64,000 nt of DNA from Lamellibrachia columna (Eukaryota; Annelida; Polychaeta; Sabellida; Siboglinidae), in the NCBI GenBank assembly GCA_963662155.1, contig OY759263.1, positions 298,501 through 362,500 on the forward strand, read 5' to 3'. The notes under the pieces were generated by a model that ran no database searches, was not told where the DNA came from, and saw nothing but the letters and a program-made list of their open reading frames with translations. How positions within the stretch are numbered: position 1 is the stretch's first letter; each line of letters starts with the position of its first letter. Made by a program: the position numbers and the translations under genes. Shown piece by piece: positions 34,571 through 47,335 of the stretch.

Positions 34571-36655
34571 ATCAAATTCCCAATGCGTGAATTCCCTCAT
34601 TTTCATTGGATGCGTTTTACATAATATGTCCTTATGAATCCCGAAATGTTCGGAGGTATAACCTTAGACACACCACACCGTCTTGTGTACACGTTCCAAC
34701 TGCATGGGCATTGGCGCAGCTGCTACCACTGCCGACGTTGGAACAGGAGTGGGCAAACCTAATCAATCAAGATCGAGTGGCTGCCAGAAGACACGGATGA
34801 TAAACTAGTACACGAAAGGGAATTAATATGCAAGCATGGGACACACACGACACGTTCAACACAACAATTATGTATGTGACATTAAACTTGCAGATTATTT
34901 AGAATAATACAAACTTAGCTAGGCGTATGTGAAATAATTTTATAAATATGAAAATCGCAGATGGGCGAAGAAAATGTTTCAATTTTATGAGCATCACATC
35001 GAAATGACAAAAATATAAACACCCCATCTAACGACATACATAGAAAGTCATATATAGACAGTTGTCACACAGTCATATGATGATAGACAGTTACTGGAAT
35101 TAATAAACACCCTGAACGTCTGAAAGTCATTTCTATGTAACATTGTCGTCGACGTCACGCGACCTACGACATTTTGCCGTGCGCAGACAAAGCAATATCG
35201 TCGGACAAAGGCCGCATCTAGATAGATGTGATTAAGGCGCGGCCACATCTGCCGTCGGCTTGCTGTAGACGTCCCGTTAATAATGTCTCACATATTCTCA
35301 CGGGCGATGGTCTCAGACACACACGCACAAAAAATGTGCTATATGGGTAAGTTTTTCACACAGTGTACAATTGGCCCAAATCTTGACCCTGTGGGGTTAT
35401 ACTGGGTATGGTTTCAGAACAACTGCATTTAGCCATTTTTTATGGTCTCCAATAACATGAAAACCTGAAGCAGCTAGAAAAGCTATACTTTGTTTATGAT
35501 AACATGATAATTTAAAGATCTGTGGTTTGTGAACATCTCCAACAGGTCCAAAAATGCCATATGAAACGTAGATAACCACAAGAAAAGTTAAATTGCTAAA
35601 TGTGAAACAAAGTAGTGTTTTCCATCATTACCCACATGTTTGAGTATAATCATCTCTGATACCTGTAAGTTTTCGAGTTAAAACAATTTAGAGTATATTT
35701 TTGGAAAGTACAGTATCGAGTCTTTCGGTGTGTTTACTGGGCTATTATAAAGTAGTTTGGAAAGTACGGTATCTCTATTTCCGTAGGTCACACCATATAT
35801 AATAACATATCCAAAGTTGAAATTTCAATATTTATTATGTTTAGAGTTATATATCTTTGAAAATGCTCAAACCGATTTTATACTGGATTTGATATCATAC
35901 GTTCCACCTAAATGTCACAGTTTATTATCTGAACTACCATTCCTTCCATATGTTTAATGTTATAAATATGCTGTACATGTAGTAATCTCTTTATATCCGA
36001 AATATCAAATCATTCCATTGTTGGCATCCTTATTTTATGGGGTAAATTAGTCTGGAACGTAAGATATCGCTGCAAACTTGGAAACGCCGCACGAACCAGC
36101 TAAACATCGATGGTAGCGCCATCTTCACAGATGGCGGAAGAACTTTATCGCGGCAAGTTATCGGGAAACGCACTTTGCTATTTTTTCGATCTTTGTCAAA
36201 GAAACATCGCTAGACACACCTTGAAAATGTCAATATTGATTGAAATGGCACTCAAGATTAATCAGGACGTGAAAGTTGGAGGAATTTATGTCGAAAACTG
36301 TAATTTGAAGCAATCCGAAGATCCGTCGCAAACCTGCGGTAAAACAATGGATGCATGCACGATAGCTGAAACCACAGGTTTAATTAATTTAGATGTTTAG
36401 TCGAAATGTGTAGCACATACGATATATCATGGGTTACAATATTTCAACTCTTCCGATATTTAGGTGATACTGAATATGTGGGTACGTTTGTATGCTCAAA
36501 TTGTACTACAATTGTACATATATCATTAGGAAAAGGGGCAGCAGTATTCGTGGACGAACTTTCAGCAGCAGTAGATAGTGGCATGGGTACAATGACAAAT
36601 ATTTTTGGTAGTAAACATTGTTTAAACTACAAGTGCAGGGGGGTTACCTAGATGT
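34571..36655. other. Unique stretch before LINE C
   Basis: No tandem repeats. Two consecutive plus frames (36110-36400, 96 codons; 36406-36651, 81 codons) lie just before LINE C and could be remnants of its 5' region or ORF1. The second has CSNC, but I see no CCHC knuckle or coiled coil, so they stay unassigned. Motifs GATATCATACGTTCCACC (35890) and GGAACGTAAGATATC (36054) form a loose inverted pair. Confidence 0.4.
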
Positions 36656-36724
36656 ATCTCAAGCAGAACAAAAGGCCACAGACAAACCAATATAAAATCG
36701 TCCGAAAAACATCTCTGAAACAGG

Positions 36725-37909
36725 TTATGTTTAAATGCAAGGAGCATAGTAAATAAGAAAAACTAATTAAACATTATGATAGATGATATTGACCCTCACA
36801 TAATTGGTATAACTGAATCATGGGCCAACATAGACATAACAGATGCTGAATTAGGACTGACATGATACGTAATGTTTAGGAAAGATCGAATAGGAAGAAG
36901 GGGAGGGGGAGTTATTTTATATGTTAAAGAATCTATTCAGGCTTATGAAATAAAACTAGAAAGGGAAGCAGATTGCGATGAAGCTGTTTGGTGCAAAATT
37001 GTTTCAGGAAATTCAAAATTAACTATTGGATTAGTTTACCGAAGCCCAAACATAAACGAAGAGGACAACACAAAAATTAAAAAACGCTATAAAGTAAATT
37101 TAGTAAAGGGGAATGTATCATAATGGGAGATTTTAACCATGGACACATACAATGGAATTCTCTAGAGAGCACAGGGATTGAGGACCAAAAATTTTTATTT
37201 TTAATCCAGGATAGCTTTCTTACTCGGCACGTGCTAGAACCAACCAGGGGAGAAAATGTATTAGATATATTTTGTCATCACAAAAAGAATTAGTGGACAA
37301 TGTAAAAATACTTGAACCATTGGGTAACAGTGACCATAATCAAATACATTTTGACATCAATGTAAAATCAGAAAGTAAATACAAGAAAACGTACAAGAGA
37401 AACTTCCACAAAGGTAATGAGAAGATATGAGAAAATACTTAGCAAAGCTAGATTGGAATAACATGCTGATGAATAAGACCGCAATTGAACGTTGGAATAT
37501 TCTAAAATATGAAATTGAGAGTATCATCAATAAATTTGTTCCTTTCCAAAAACAAGGAAAACGGTGTAGAAAGAAACACTTGTTAAAAGAGGCTATTAGA
37601 AAAATAGTGTTAAAACAAACTATGTGGAGGGTTTATAGACGTACCAGAAAGGAAGAAGACTATGCAAATTACAAAGAGGCACTTAATGCAGCTACAACTG
37701 AAATCAGACAATATAAAAGAAGCTATGAGCAAAAACTAGCATGTAACATAACAAATGACAGCAAGACTTTGTGTGCATATGTCAGGAGTAAACAAAACGT
37801 ACAAGACAAGGTTGGACCTCTAGAAGACAGTGCTGGACATATAATGTCACAGGGGTTTTTAATGGCGGAAGACCTAAATGGTTATTTCAGTTCAGTGTTT
37901 ACCAAATAA
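36725..37909 (+). pseudogene. LINE C endonuclease domain and linker, broken
   Basis: CLNARSIVNKKN (36727) is followed by a TAA, then DDIDPHIIGITESWANIDI, a TGA, FRKDRIGRRGGGVILYVKES, and LTIGLVYRSPN. A shift before 37120 leads to IMGDFNHGHIQWNSLES, with GDFN catalytic residues intact. A further shift near 37265 leads to SSQKELVDNVKILEPLGNSD and HNQIHF, which is the SDHxxI motif. The linker runs 37427-37909 and ends at a single TAA. In a living element this domain would make the first-strand nick. At least four lesions inactivate it. Confidence 0.9.
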
Positions 37910-39497
37910 GATATTAGTTCATTACCAGTTGCTAATGCTAAATTTCAGGAGGCTAAATCTGACTATTTCGGACCGTTAGTTGTAACTCCAGAAATGGTAG
38001 CTAAGAAAATAAAGGCAATGAAGGATATTAAATCACCGGGAGTGGATGGGATTCCTCCAAAATTACTAATGGAAACAGTACAACAAATCAGTATACCACT
38101 TGCAAGAGTATTCAACTTGTCATTAAAAGAGGGAGTTGTTCCGTTTGAATGGAAAGAAGCAAACATCATACCATTATTTAAAAAGGGTTCGAGAAATAAG
38201 TCAGAAAAGTACAGACCAGTGAGCTTAACGTCAGTGATTTGTAAATTATTAGAAAGGTTAATTAAAGACCATATGGTGGACTTCCTCGTTAAGCATAAAT
38301 TATTAAATTCATCTCAACATGGATTCCTTAAAGCGAGGTCATGCTTAACAAATACGTTATGGGTTTTTTGGAAGAAATCACTAAGTGGATAGACGTGGGA
38401 TCGCCAGTAGATATTATCTACTTAGATTTTCAGAAAGCTTTTGACAAAGTGCCACATCAAAGACTACTATTTAAATTAAAAGCCCATTGTATCGGGGATA
38501 GCATAACTGACTGGATAGAACAATGGCTGATTGACAGAAGACATCGAGTTGTAGTAGATGGAGAGGTTTCAAATTGGAAATCGGTTTTGAGTGGGGTACC
38601 TCAAGGATCAGTATTAGGACCTATATTATTCTTAATATAATAATATCAATGACTTGAACGACAGTATAACAAGTAACGTACTGAAATTTGCAGATTACAC
38701 AAAACTGTTTAGAAAGGTTAATACTGATGGTGATAAACAACATTTACAAAACGATCTAGACAGATTAGTGAAATGGTCTGAGAAATGGCAGATGTTGTTA
38801 AATTTTTGGAAATGTACATGCCTACATACAGGACATGGGAACTTGGATGTAAACTATAAAATGGGAGATACTGTTCTGGGTACTACTGTAAAAGAAAAGG
38901 TCTTAGGAGTTACAATAAGCGCTGATATGAAAGTTTCAGAGCAGTGTGGTATTGCAGCTTCAAAGGGTAATCAAATTCTTGGATTGATTAGAAGAAACAT
39001 AACATGCAAGGAAAAAAAAGTTAATTATACCTCTTTCTAAAGCAATAGTCATACCTCATTTAGAATACTGTATGCAAGCATGGAGACCATATCGTAAGAA
39101 GGATATAGATACGCTTGAACGCATACAAAGGAGAGCAACTAAAATGATTCCAGAACTGAGAGACCTTAGTTATGAAGAACGCCTGAAGGAATGTGGTTTA
39201 ACAACTCTAGAGACAAGGAGGTTAAGAGGAGATCAGATTGAAGTTTTTAAGATATTGAATGGGTATGAAAATATTGATAGAAATATGTTTTTCTCACCCA
39301 AGAAGGATAGCAGAACTAGAGGACATGAGGTACAATTAGTAAAAGGTCAATGTAGATTGGACATCAGGAAGCACTCGTTCTCACATAGGACAATAAATGA
39401 ATGGAATAAATTGTCTACAGATTGTGTATCTGCTAGCAGCGTGAATATGTTTAAAAACAAGGTTGACACATATCTCAGGAGGGCGGGTTATAAGTAA
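37910..39497 (+). pseudogene. LINE C reverse transcriptase and C-terminus, broken, motif C FADY
   Basis: The frames carry KSPGVDGIPPKLL, WKEANIIPLFKKGSRN, YRPVSLTSVICKLLERL, HGFLKARSCLTN, IIYLDFQKAFDKVPH (motif A, Asp intact) and LSGVPQGSVLGPILFLI (motif B). A small insertion of A/T at about 38636 breaks the YIND block. Motif C reads KFADYTKLF, so the second catalytic aspartate is tyrosine. A run of A near 39020 causes another shift; then come HLEYCMQAWRPYRKKDID, RRATKMIPELRDLSYEERLK and NEWNKLSTDCV, ending at TAA 39495-39497. Several independent lesions show neutral decay. Confidence 0.93.
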
Positions 39498-39682
39498 ATG
39501 AACATTGTTGGACTCTCGATAAGCCAATGGCTTCCTTGTCCACTTGCCATCTGGACCTTTGGCTTGGATGGCAAATCTTGTTAAATCTTGTTAAAAAGGT
39601 ACTGTCATTGGATTTGATCTGGTATTTCTTTCACATTTTGAATTGCATGTTTACATATTTTCATTCCACATCTTTTCCTGCA

Positions 39683-39864
39683 GGAAAACTAGTACAAAAA
39701 AGGACCTCGCACACCAAGAAAGTCCCACCTGTACCTGTCATTAGCTGTGAGAGGAAAGCAAGAAATGACAGCGATAATGAAGTTTCACGGCTGCGTAGAC
39801 AGATGGAGCAAATGAAGGAGGCTATGAAGTCGGAGAAGGCCAAATCGACAATCGAGGTTACTTA
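39683..39864 (+). other. Possible exon with a coiled-coil stretch, uncertain
   Basis: A strong-looking acceptor (pyrimidine-rich TTTTCATTCCACATCTTTTC then CTGCAG) precedes an open stretch that reads SCERKARNDSDNEVSRLRRQ and MEQMKEAMKSEKAK, then a TAA. The charged heptad-like part suggests a short coiled coil. No matching upstream exon was found and no family is recognised, so this may be chance or part of an unrecognised transposon. Confidence 0.25.
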
Positions 39865-40049
39865 AGAGGACTTTCTGTAGAGTATTGGCACAAGCGTTGC
39901 AATCATCCTGGTTAAAGTTTGAGGCTTGCATGGCAAGGGTGCTTGCGACGGCATAGGTGCTGCTGCCAAGCGTACGACAGACAGCGTACGTGAAACACCA
40001 TCTGCTTATCCATCAAGCATAGGACTATGCTGCTGCAGGGAATCAACTG

Positions 40050-41085
40050 TCTAAAGAGGCTATTAGAAAAATTGCTCACAAACAAATGATGTTGGGGTAT
40101 ATAAACACATTGGAAATGTAGAAGACTACACAAACTACAAAGAGGAACTTAACCTAGCTACAACTGAAATAAGAAAATCCAAAGGAAACTTTGAACGAAA
40201 ATTGGCAGGTAGTATAAAAATGACAGCAAGAGTTTATATGCTTATATAAGGAGTAAACAGAAATTTCGAGATAAGGTCGGACCACTGGAAAAAAACAGTG
40301 GAAACATAATTTCATACGGGTTTCAAATGGCAGCGGTCCTGAATTAGTATTTCAGCTTAATTGTTACCACAGAAGATATCAGCTCACTTCCAGTTCCAGT
40401 TAGTAAATTAGAGGGCGATAAATCAGAACATTTAGGGCAGTTATTTGTAACTCCTGAAATGATAGCAAAGAAAATTAAAAAGATGAAAGATAATAAATCA
40501 CCTGGAGTTGATGGGATACCACAAAAAACTGCTTAAATATATTATTAAACAAATTAGTACACCACTTGCAAAAGTGTTTACCTTGTCACTAGAAGAAAGT
40601 ATAGTTCCTTCAGAATGGAAAGAAGCAAACATTACGCCGCTATTTAAAAAGGGATCGAAGAACAAGCCAGAAAATGACATACCATTGAGTTTAACATCAG
40701 TTGTATGTAAATTACTCTAAATATTAATTAGAGACCACATGGTGGAATTCCTTGTAAAACATAAATTAATAACTACATATCAACATGGGTTCCTAAAAGC
40801 GAGATCATGTCTCAACCAATCTCTTATGTTTTTGCAAGAAATTACAAAGTGGGTAGATGTTGTCTACTTAGATTTTCAGAAAGCTTTCGATAAAGTGCCA
40901 CATTAAAATATTTTAGTTAAACGAAAAACCCATGGAATAGGTAATAATGTAATCAACTGGATAGAAAAGTGGCTTACACACAGAAGACAGAGGGTAATAG
41001 TAGATGGTGAGTTTTCAAAGTGGAAATCTGTTTTGAGTGGGGTACCACAGGGATCAGTATTAAGCTTATACTGTTTTTAATATAT
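40050..41085 (+). mobile_element. LINE C family copy 2, truncated at both ends
   Basis: Decayed plus-strand copy starting in the linker (SKEAIRKIAHKQMM) and passing through VTPEMIAKKIKKMKDNKSPG, WKEANITPLFKKGSKNK, HGFLKARSCL, VVYLDFQKAFDKVPH and VLSGVPQGSVL. It stops at motif B, where a different minus-strand LINE end begins (41087). The segment IDVGSP before motif A is missing relative to LINE C. Numerous stops and shifts. Confidence 0.9.
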
Positions 41086-41086
41086 A

Positions 41087-41995
41087 TAAATCAATCAATC
41101 CTTTATTCAAACACACAATTACGATACAATAAATGACAACAAGGGTGAGTTGGAAATGGTGTGAACAGAAGTGCAATACTTATCTATGGTACACCCCGTG
41201 GCGTGTTAAGCCGCTAACTCAATTGATACGTAATTATATATTTGTATTACGTACAACATGTAACATTTGAAAATCGTTGCTAAATAAATTGTGACTAATA
41301 CGTTGCAATAATATCTAACTTGTAGCATTTTTGTAATGCTTGTATGGTTCTACAAGTGGTAATGTTTCCATTAAGGGAGTTCCATGATCTCGCTCCATAA
41401 ATGGAGAAGCACATTGATTTTGCATTAGTACGAAAGTGAGTTATGCAGAATGAATCGTTCTGTCTAGTACCATATACAGACACATGGTTTAAACTTTTTT
41501 ACAAATTACTTGGTAATTCATTATCAAAAACCCTAAACATAATAATAGCCGTCTTGAGCTTAACTAAGTCTACACATTTTAGAACGCCTAATTGTTGAAA
41601 AAGAATGCTCGTATGTTCCAGACGTTTTACTCCACAAACTAACCGAATTACTCGTTTCTGTAATATAGTAATGCCATGAATGTTTGTGGTGTAGGTGTTT
41701 CCCCATATTTCACAGCAATAACTTAAATGCAGTTAAAACAAAGAACAGTACAATACATACATTCCACTTCGATCAATGAGACAATTTGCCTTAAAAATAA
41801 CTGCTGCAACTTTCGACAGTTTTAATATGACCTTATTTATTTGATATTTCTAGTTTAGAAATTCATCAATATATACACCTAGACATTTCGTTACATGTAC
41901 TCTGGTTATTTGTTGATTATTAAAGGGCACCTGAAGCAATTCTGTGTTATGCCGTATAGTTAAATATATAATATCTAACTATGCATTAATGGTGA
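41087..41995 (-). mobile_element. LINE G: 3' end of another LINE, minus strand
   Basis: On the minus strand the sequence reads RVHVTKCLGVYIDEFLN, HLSYCCEIWGNTYTTNIHGI, TILQKRVIRLVCGVKRLEHT, DLVKLKTAIIMFRVF, then YGTRQNDSFCITHFRTN and GARSWNSLNGNITTCRTIQA. These are the post-RT and WNSL blocks of a CR1/Jockey-type ORF. The 3' tail is AATAAAGGATTGATTGATTT, a GATT short repeat. It meets copy 2 of LINE C head-on at 41086, so one inserted into or recombined with the other. Confidence 0.85.
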
Positions 41996-42020
41996 CAGAT
42001 ACCTGTCTATTTTTCACTTG

Positions 42021-42108
<88 letters not shown>
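42021..42108. repeat. (TA)n microsatellite
   Basis: About 43 TA dinucleotides, pure. Confidence 0.98.
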
Positions 42109-42112
<4 letters not shown>

Positions 42113-43229
42113 ATTATTAGGTATTATACTGAAAGCATCTGCTAGATAGATAGTATGGTGCATGGACAAAAGCCCCTCCCGACAAAAGCCCCACATACAT
42201 AAGCTTGTTTCAATTCAATTAAACTGTTCATGACTGTTGCTGTAGTACACAGAGACAATATATTGTCATGAATATACTTCAGGCATGTGGTCAATTCCAT
42301 CCCGGAATTGGAATTGACCCTCAATTCCAGTTCCAGAATTGAAATTGATTTTCGAAAATTAGTTGGAATTGGAATTGATTTTTTTTTTTATTGATTTTTT
42401 TGGGAATTGGAATTGATTTTGTTGGAATTATTGACTTGATACTTTTAATATTTACCCTAATATTTACTTATATTTGCTTTTAAAATCATATTTGTCTGCT
42501 ATTAGCATGTCACTCTGAAACATTACAGCATAGACACTGTCTACTCTGTTATTGAAACATTGTGAACAAGAACAATATAATCAAGCATTTGCATCAACAA
42601 GAAATACTAAGTTATTGTAACAGACAGTAAAACCAACATCAGACCATTCAGGCCTTATTTTCTTTCTCAGTGAACAAATATTATTTACAGAGATTGCTAA
42701 TTAAGGGCACCTGCCTGCTCGTTCCCTATGTGTGAGAGAGGAAGCCTGCCCCACTTGAATGCAGCCCCTTGTTTATCCAAGTCTAATATTCAGCCCACAA
42801 GTTTCCCAAACTAAACAGGTCACTGGTCACCTGTACAATGCCGTTACATGTGGCTGTAGGGTTTGCCCTTTGCAGTAATTAAAAATTGTAGTAATTAAAA
42901 ATTGTCCCATGGAGAATACATGTTGGTGATTAGGATGTTTAAGACTCAAACTTTACAGTAAATTTGATGAAATATCAATGATATCACAACTGATATAAAT
43001 GGGTTGCGGTCACTCCCCCTCCCAGACATCTGCCTCCTAGGATATTTGCCCCCCTTTTTTTTCTATGATAGTCAAAATCAGTTTGCAGTTTTATCATTAT
43101 TACTACAATAACATTCAATGACAAGTCGAAGACACTTTATCCTAATGCAATGGCCTATCCCCTGGAGTGTGTATGAGATGATCTTGTCACCAGTTGTCTT
43201 CCAGGTATCATTGATAGTCAGATCAGTGG

Positions 43230-43640
43230 TGGACGATGTTTTCTTGGGGTGATGCTTCCACGAACAGTGGTGGACAGTAACGAGTCAGAGATCAGCTGGT
43301 TTGGAGTGCCCCTGGTATTAGCTGCCTTAGTTTTCAGGTCCTCATGGACCTTGGCAGCTTCTATCCGTGCCATGTCACCATCACGGTTGCAGGCAGTCTT
43401 GTTGATCACATTCTGGATCTGGAGATCAGATCAGTGACCACAGCACCCTTGCATGATCAGGATTGACGCTGGCTTCACTCCCATCGAAGATTAATCTTGT
43501 TGGTCCCCTTTCTTGGTGTAAGCAAGACACTCAAAAGATAGCTTCTGACCTCCTCAGATGCTAGTAGTAATTTCCATGGTGAAGTTATAAGTTAATTCTG
43601 ACAACTCTGGCTTGTGCATCCAGTTTTATAGGAAAATGGA
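43230..43640 (-). pseudogene. FLYWCH zinc-finger remnant
   Basis: Minus-strand fragments include GQKLSFECLAYTKKGD (compare KLxFxGFxYTKKRD of FLYWCH fingers), a WEC equivalent of the WRC block after a frame break, CNRDGDMARIEAAKVHEDL (the region of the final HxH pair, with H retained once) and GTPNQLISDSLL, which resembles the segment after the finger in MULE proteins. The domain would bind DNA. Stops after GDQQD and before SDLQI show decay. Confidence 0.6.
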
Positions 43641-43816
43641 GTCACTCCACTCTCCATGGTAACTGCAATTCAAAAGAAACCTTGTTGAGATTCTTTCAAA
43701 TATCCTCAATTGTAATAACAGGTCCAGGTCCTAATGTCACTGGCTTCTTCCACAATTGCAATAAAGATAATCCTTTGATTACAGGATCATCTCAAACTAA
43801 GTAATTTACTTGGCTG

Positions 43817-44136
<320 letters not shown>

Positions 44137-44204
<68 letters not shown>
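44137..44204. repeat. (TA)n microsatellite next to the palindrome
   Basis: Pure TA tract that begins at the outer end of the right palindrome arm and ends at ATATTGAACTC. Confidence 0.96.
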
Positions 44205-44206
<2 letters not shown>

Positions 44207-44730
44207 AACTCATGTTCAGAAATAATAAAAATACGTTTAAAAAATACTTCTTAAAAAAACAAATATTCCAGAAGATACGAACGGGGGCAAATGTCCAGAT
44301 TTTCAAAAAGGCAAGGGGCTAATGTCTGGGGGGCAAGTGTCCTAAGGGCAAGTGACAAAGGGGCAAATGTCCGGGAGGGGGGCAAATGACCTGGACCCGA
44401 TATAAACAGGGAAAACTGTTCAAAACTCAGATTAACGACCCAACTGTCCATGGCTGTCCAAATGTTTGGTTTTTTAGCAAAAATCCAGGAGAGGTGTCGC
44501 AGAAGAAAGTACATATGACATGGCTGAATGTCATTTTAATAATTTTTTAATCATAGCTGATTAAATATGATTGTGCACACGTGACAAATAAAACTGTGTT
44601 AAAACGAATTGGATTTGATTTTTTCCTTAGCCTAGGACTTTACAAGTTGGAATTGATTTTTCGCAAGGCGGAATTAGAATTGATTTTTTTAAATTGACAA
44701 AACAGAACAGACCCCATGCCTGATATACTT

Positions 44731-45477
44731 CCTTCATATGTATATTTATTGTGGGTTGCCGACAGTTGCCCCCTCCCCCATGATACTCATTACAGTGTTA
44801 TCAGTCGACTTAGAATAAAATGTAAGTAATACATCTCTTTATGAACTTCCGTTTATTACATGTGGGGTTTAGTCTGATCAATTAAGCAAATTAATTTTAT
44901 ATAATGTTGTCTTATTGTCGAGTCACAAGAATTCAGACAGAAATTGTAAAGTGTTATTATAGAAAGCAGACATGTAATCTGACAGTGTTCAACTGGATAG
45001 ATGACGATGCCTTAGTTAGTTTCCTTTCCAGCTAGACATTGGATGAAATACATTTTACTTGAAAATATTTAAATACTTTTTAAAAGTTTTTGTAACTGCA
45101 TTTGCACTTAATCACAATGAAAGTATTTGTATATTTAAATATTTCCATAAAGAATTTGAAACACCTTCTGGTCTCAGACTCAGAAGGTGTTTCATTTTGA
45201 ACACAGGAGTCTGAGACTGATTATGACTGTCAATAAATAATACCAAATTATTTTCTTGAATAATTTTGCCTAGTACATACGCCATGGCCCATGTTATAAG
45301 ACTGCTGTATATCCTGTAGCACTTACTGAGTTATTGTTATTGTTTTGAGTATGGCCATATTATGTCTGATCACGTCGAAAATAAATCGGCGGATTGGAAA
45401 ACACTCGTAATTATATCAAACTATTAACACTTACTCGTACTTTATTGTATTCATACATTTCGATTTACCATTGGTCA
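44731..45477. other. Unique AT-rich spacer
   Basis: No coding or transposon signature. It includes a strong hairpin at 45159-45193 and a related inverted block near 45208. Confidence 0.45.
45159..45193. repeat. Perfect 12-bp hairpin
   Basis: GAAACACCTTCT and AGAAGGTGTTTC are exact inverted arms around an 11-12 nt loop containing GTCTCAGAC. The loop's GTCTCAGACT is itself complementary to AGTCTGAGAC at about 45208, so two alternative stems are possible. Confidence 0.85.
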
Positions 45478-45640
<163 letters not shown>

Positions 45641-46411
45641 AAAATGTACTTATTGAGGTGGAACTATATTGTAATCATAGTGATAAGTCACAATGGTAAC
45701 GATAATCCAATTTACTAACCTGGTTTCGGCTCATCGCTTCCTACGCATCGCTCTGCCCTCTGATATCTGCCGTTTCCTGGTCGAAGAATAGTCTGTAGAT
45801 GCATGGTCATATGCGGAAAAAAAAGATCTAAGATGGAACGGTGTCTTTGACCAAGAATGACATCTTGATGCTCACCGTCTGTCCATGCTCATCACATACA
45901 TCTTTTGTCTTGTAATCTACATCGGAAAAGTGGTCTCTCGCAGAGCCTGCCGCTGGCGGACACGCCAATTTCAGCATTTGCAATCACCTTTTCCGCTGCA
46001 AATCCTTCCTCGGAAGTCAATAAAAAGTGTTTTTCTTGCATCTGTAGTACTAGTTGATATATCCAGGGGCCGTCCAGTGCACACCAGTTTTTTTCCATGC
46101 GTTTCGGCCTTTTTTCCGAGAGGTAATGCGTCGTCGCTCATATTGATTTACTGTGTGAAGGCGGTGCCAGGAGTTCGTACTCAAACAACTCTGCCGCTGA
46201 GCCCCCCCCGCAGATCAATGGCGCCGCCCAGCGTAGATAATGGCAAAGTTAAAAAGGATATTACAAAATTAATTACCTTGGCGTTGTGCCCATTATATAA
46301 GGGTGATATATACTGTAAATGGTATGTTATTATGTTTGGGCTATGGTTGTTGGAGTGCTTCCCCCCCCCTTTAATGAACAGATTAATTTTAATATCATTT
46401 ATTTGGAAGAT
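45641..46411. other. Unique spacer before LINE C copy 3
   Basis: A 177-codon plus frame (45885-46418) has no recognised domain and overlaps the start of the LINE fragment. Poly-C stretches at 46200 and 46363. Nothing else supported. Confidence 0.35.
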
Positions 46412-47335
46412 GGCATGATTTGGAAGATGACATATCTAGCAAAGTGCTGACATTTACAGATGATACAAAAGGATTCAGAAAGGTTACTAATGATACAGAT
46501 AAACACAGTTTATCAGGATAATCTAGATAAATTAGTTAAATGGTCAGAAAATGGCAAATGTTATTAAATTGTGGGAAGTGTAAATGCATACACATAATAT
46601 ATAGACTCATGGACGAAGAAAATAGGGGATGCTGTACTAGGTAGAACCACACAAGAAAAGGATTTTGGAGTAAAATTTAGTGGTGACGTGAAAGTTTCAG
46701 AGCAATGTGGGATTGCTGCTTCGAAATTAAATCAAATTCTAGGGCTAACTATCACGTATATGGAAAAACACCTAATTGTACATAGCAATAGTTAGACCAT
46801 ATTTGGAATATTGTATACAAGCATGACAGGCCGTATCGTAAGAAGGGCATAGACAAGCTAGAAAGAATAAAACAAAGACCAACTAAAATTATTCCAGAAT
46901 TAAGAGACCTTAGTTATGAAAGCCGCTTATTAACAATGTGGTTTGACAACACTAGAGACCAGGAGACTAAGAGGAGACCAAATGGAAGTGTTTAAAATAG
47001 TGAACGGTTATGAGGATGTTGATAGGAATAGGCTATTCAAACTTAAAGAAGGCGGTAGAACCAGAGGACACAAAGCAATTAGTTAAGGTGTAGGTTGGAC
47101 ATGAGAAACTACTCTTTCTCACAGAGGGTGATAAATGAATGGAACAAACTGCCAAATGATTGTGTTAATGCTATTAGTGTGAATATGCTTAAAAATAGAA
47201 TTGACAGATATTTGATAAGGGCGGTCTATACATAGATGATAAAATTGTTGGACTCTCGATAAGCCAATGGCTTTCTTGTCCACTTGCCATCTGGAACTTG
47301 TTGTTTGGGATGGCAATCTTGTTAAATCTTGTTAA
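46412..47335 (+). mobile_element. LINE C family copy 3, 5'-truncated 3' end
   Basis: Begins in the YINDLxDD region before motif C (DISSKVLTFTDDTKGFRKVT; both aspartates kept, alanine changed to threonine), continues through WDCCFEIKSN-type shifted frames, PYRKKGIDKLERI, IIPELRDLSYESRL and NEWNKLPNDCV. It ends with the same 3' UTR and TCTTGTTAAATCTTGTTAAA tail as LINE C. 5' truncation is typical of incomplete reverse transcription. Confidence 0.93.

Larger units (their letters stand above)
36656..39596 (+). mobile_element. LINE C: CR1-like retrotransposon, nearly full ORF2, plus strand
   Basis: Plus-strand endonuclease plus reverse transcriptase, ending in a short 3' UTR with the tail TCTTGTTAAATCTTGTTAAA, two 10-bp repeats instead of poly(A). 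The same 3' UTR block (TTGTTGGACTCTCGATAAGC and CTTGTCCACTTGCCATCTGG) recurs at the end of the copy at 46412-47335. CR1-like elements typically end in short tandem repeats. The closest named group that I can suggest is CR1/Rex1-like. A third copy of the family lies at 40050-41085. Confidence 0.93.

Noticed and set aside
45885..46418. 177-codon plus-strand ORF
   Set aside because: No recognisable domain, and it runs into the start of a LINE fragment; judged a chance frame.
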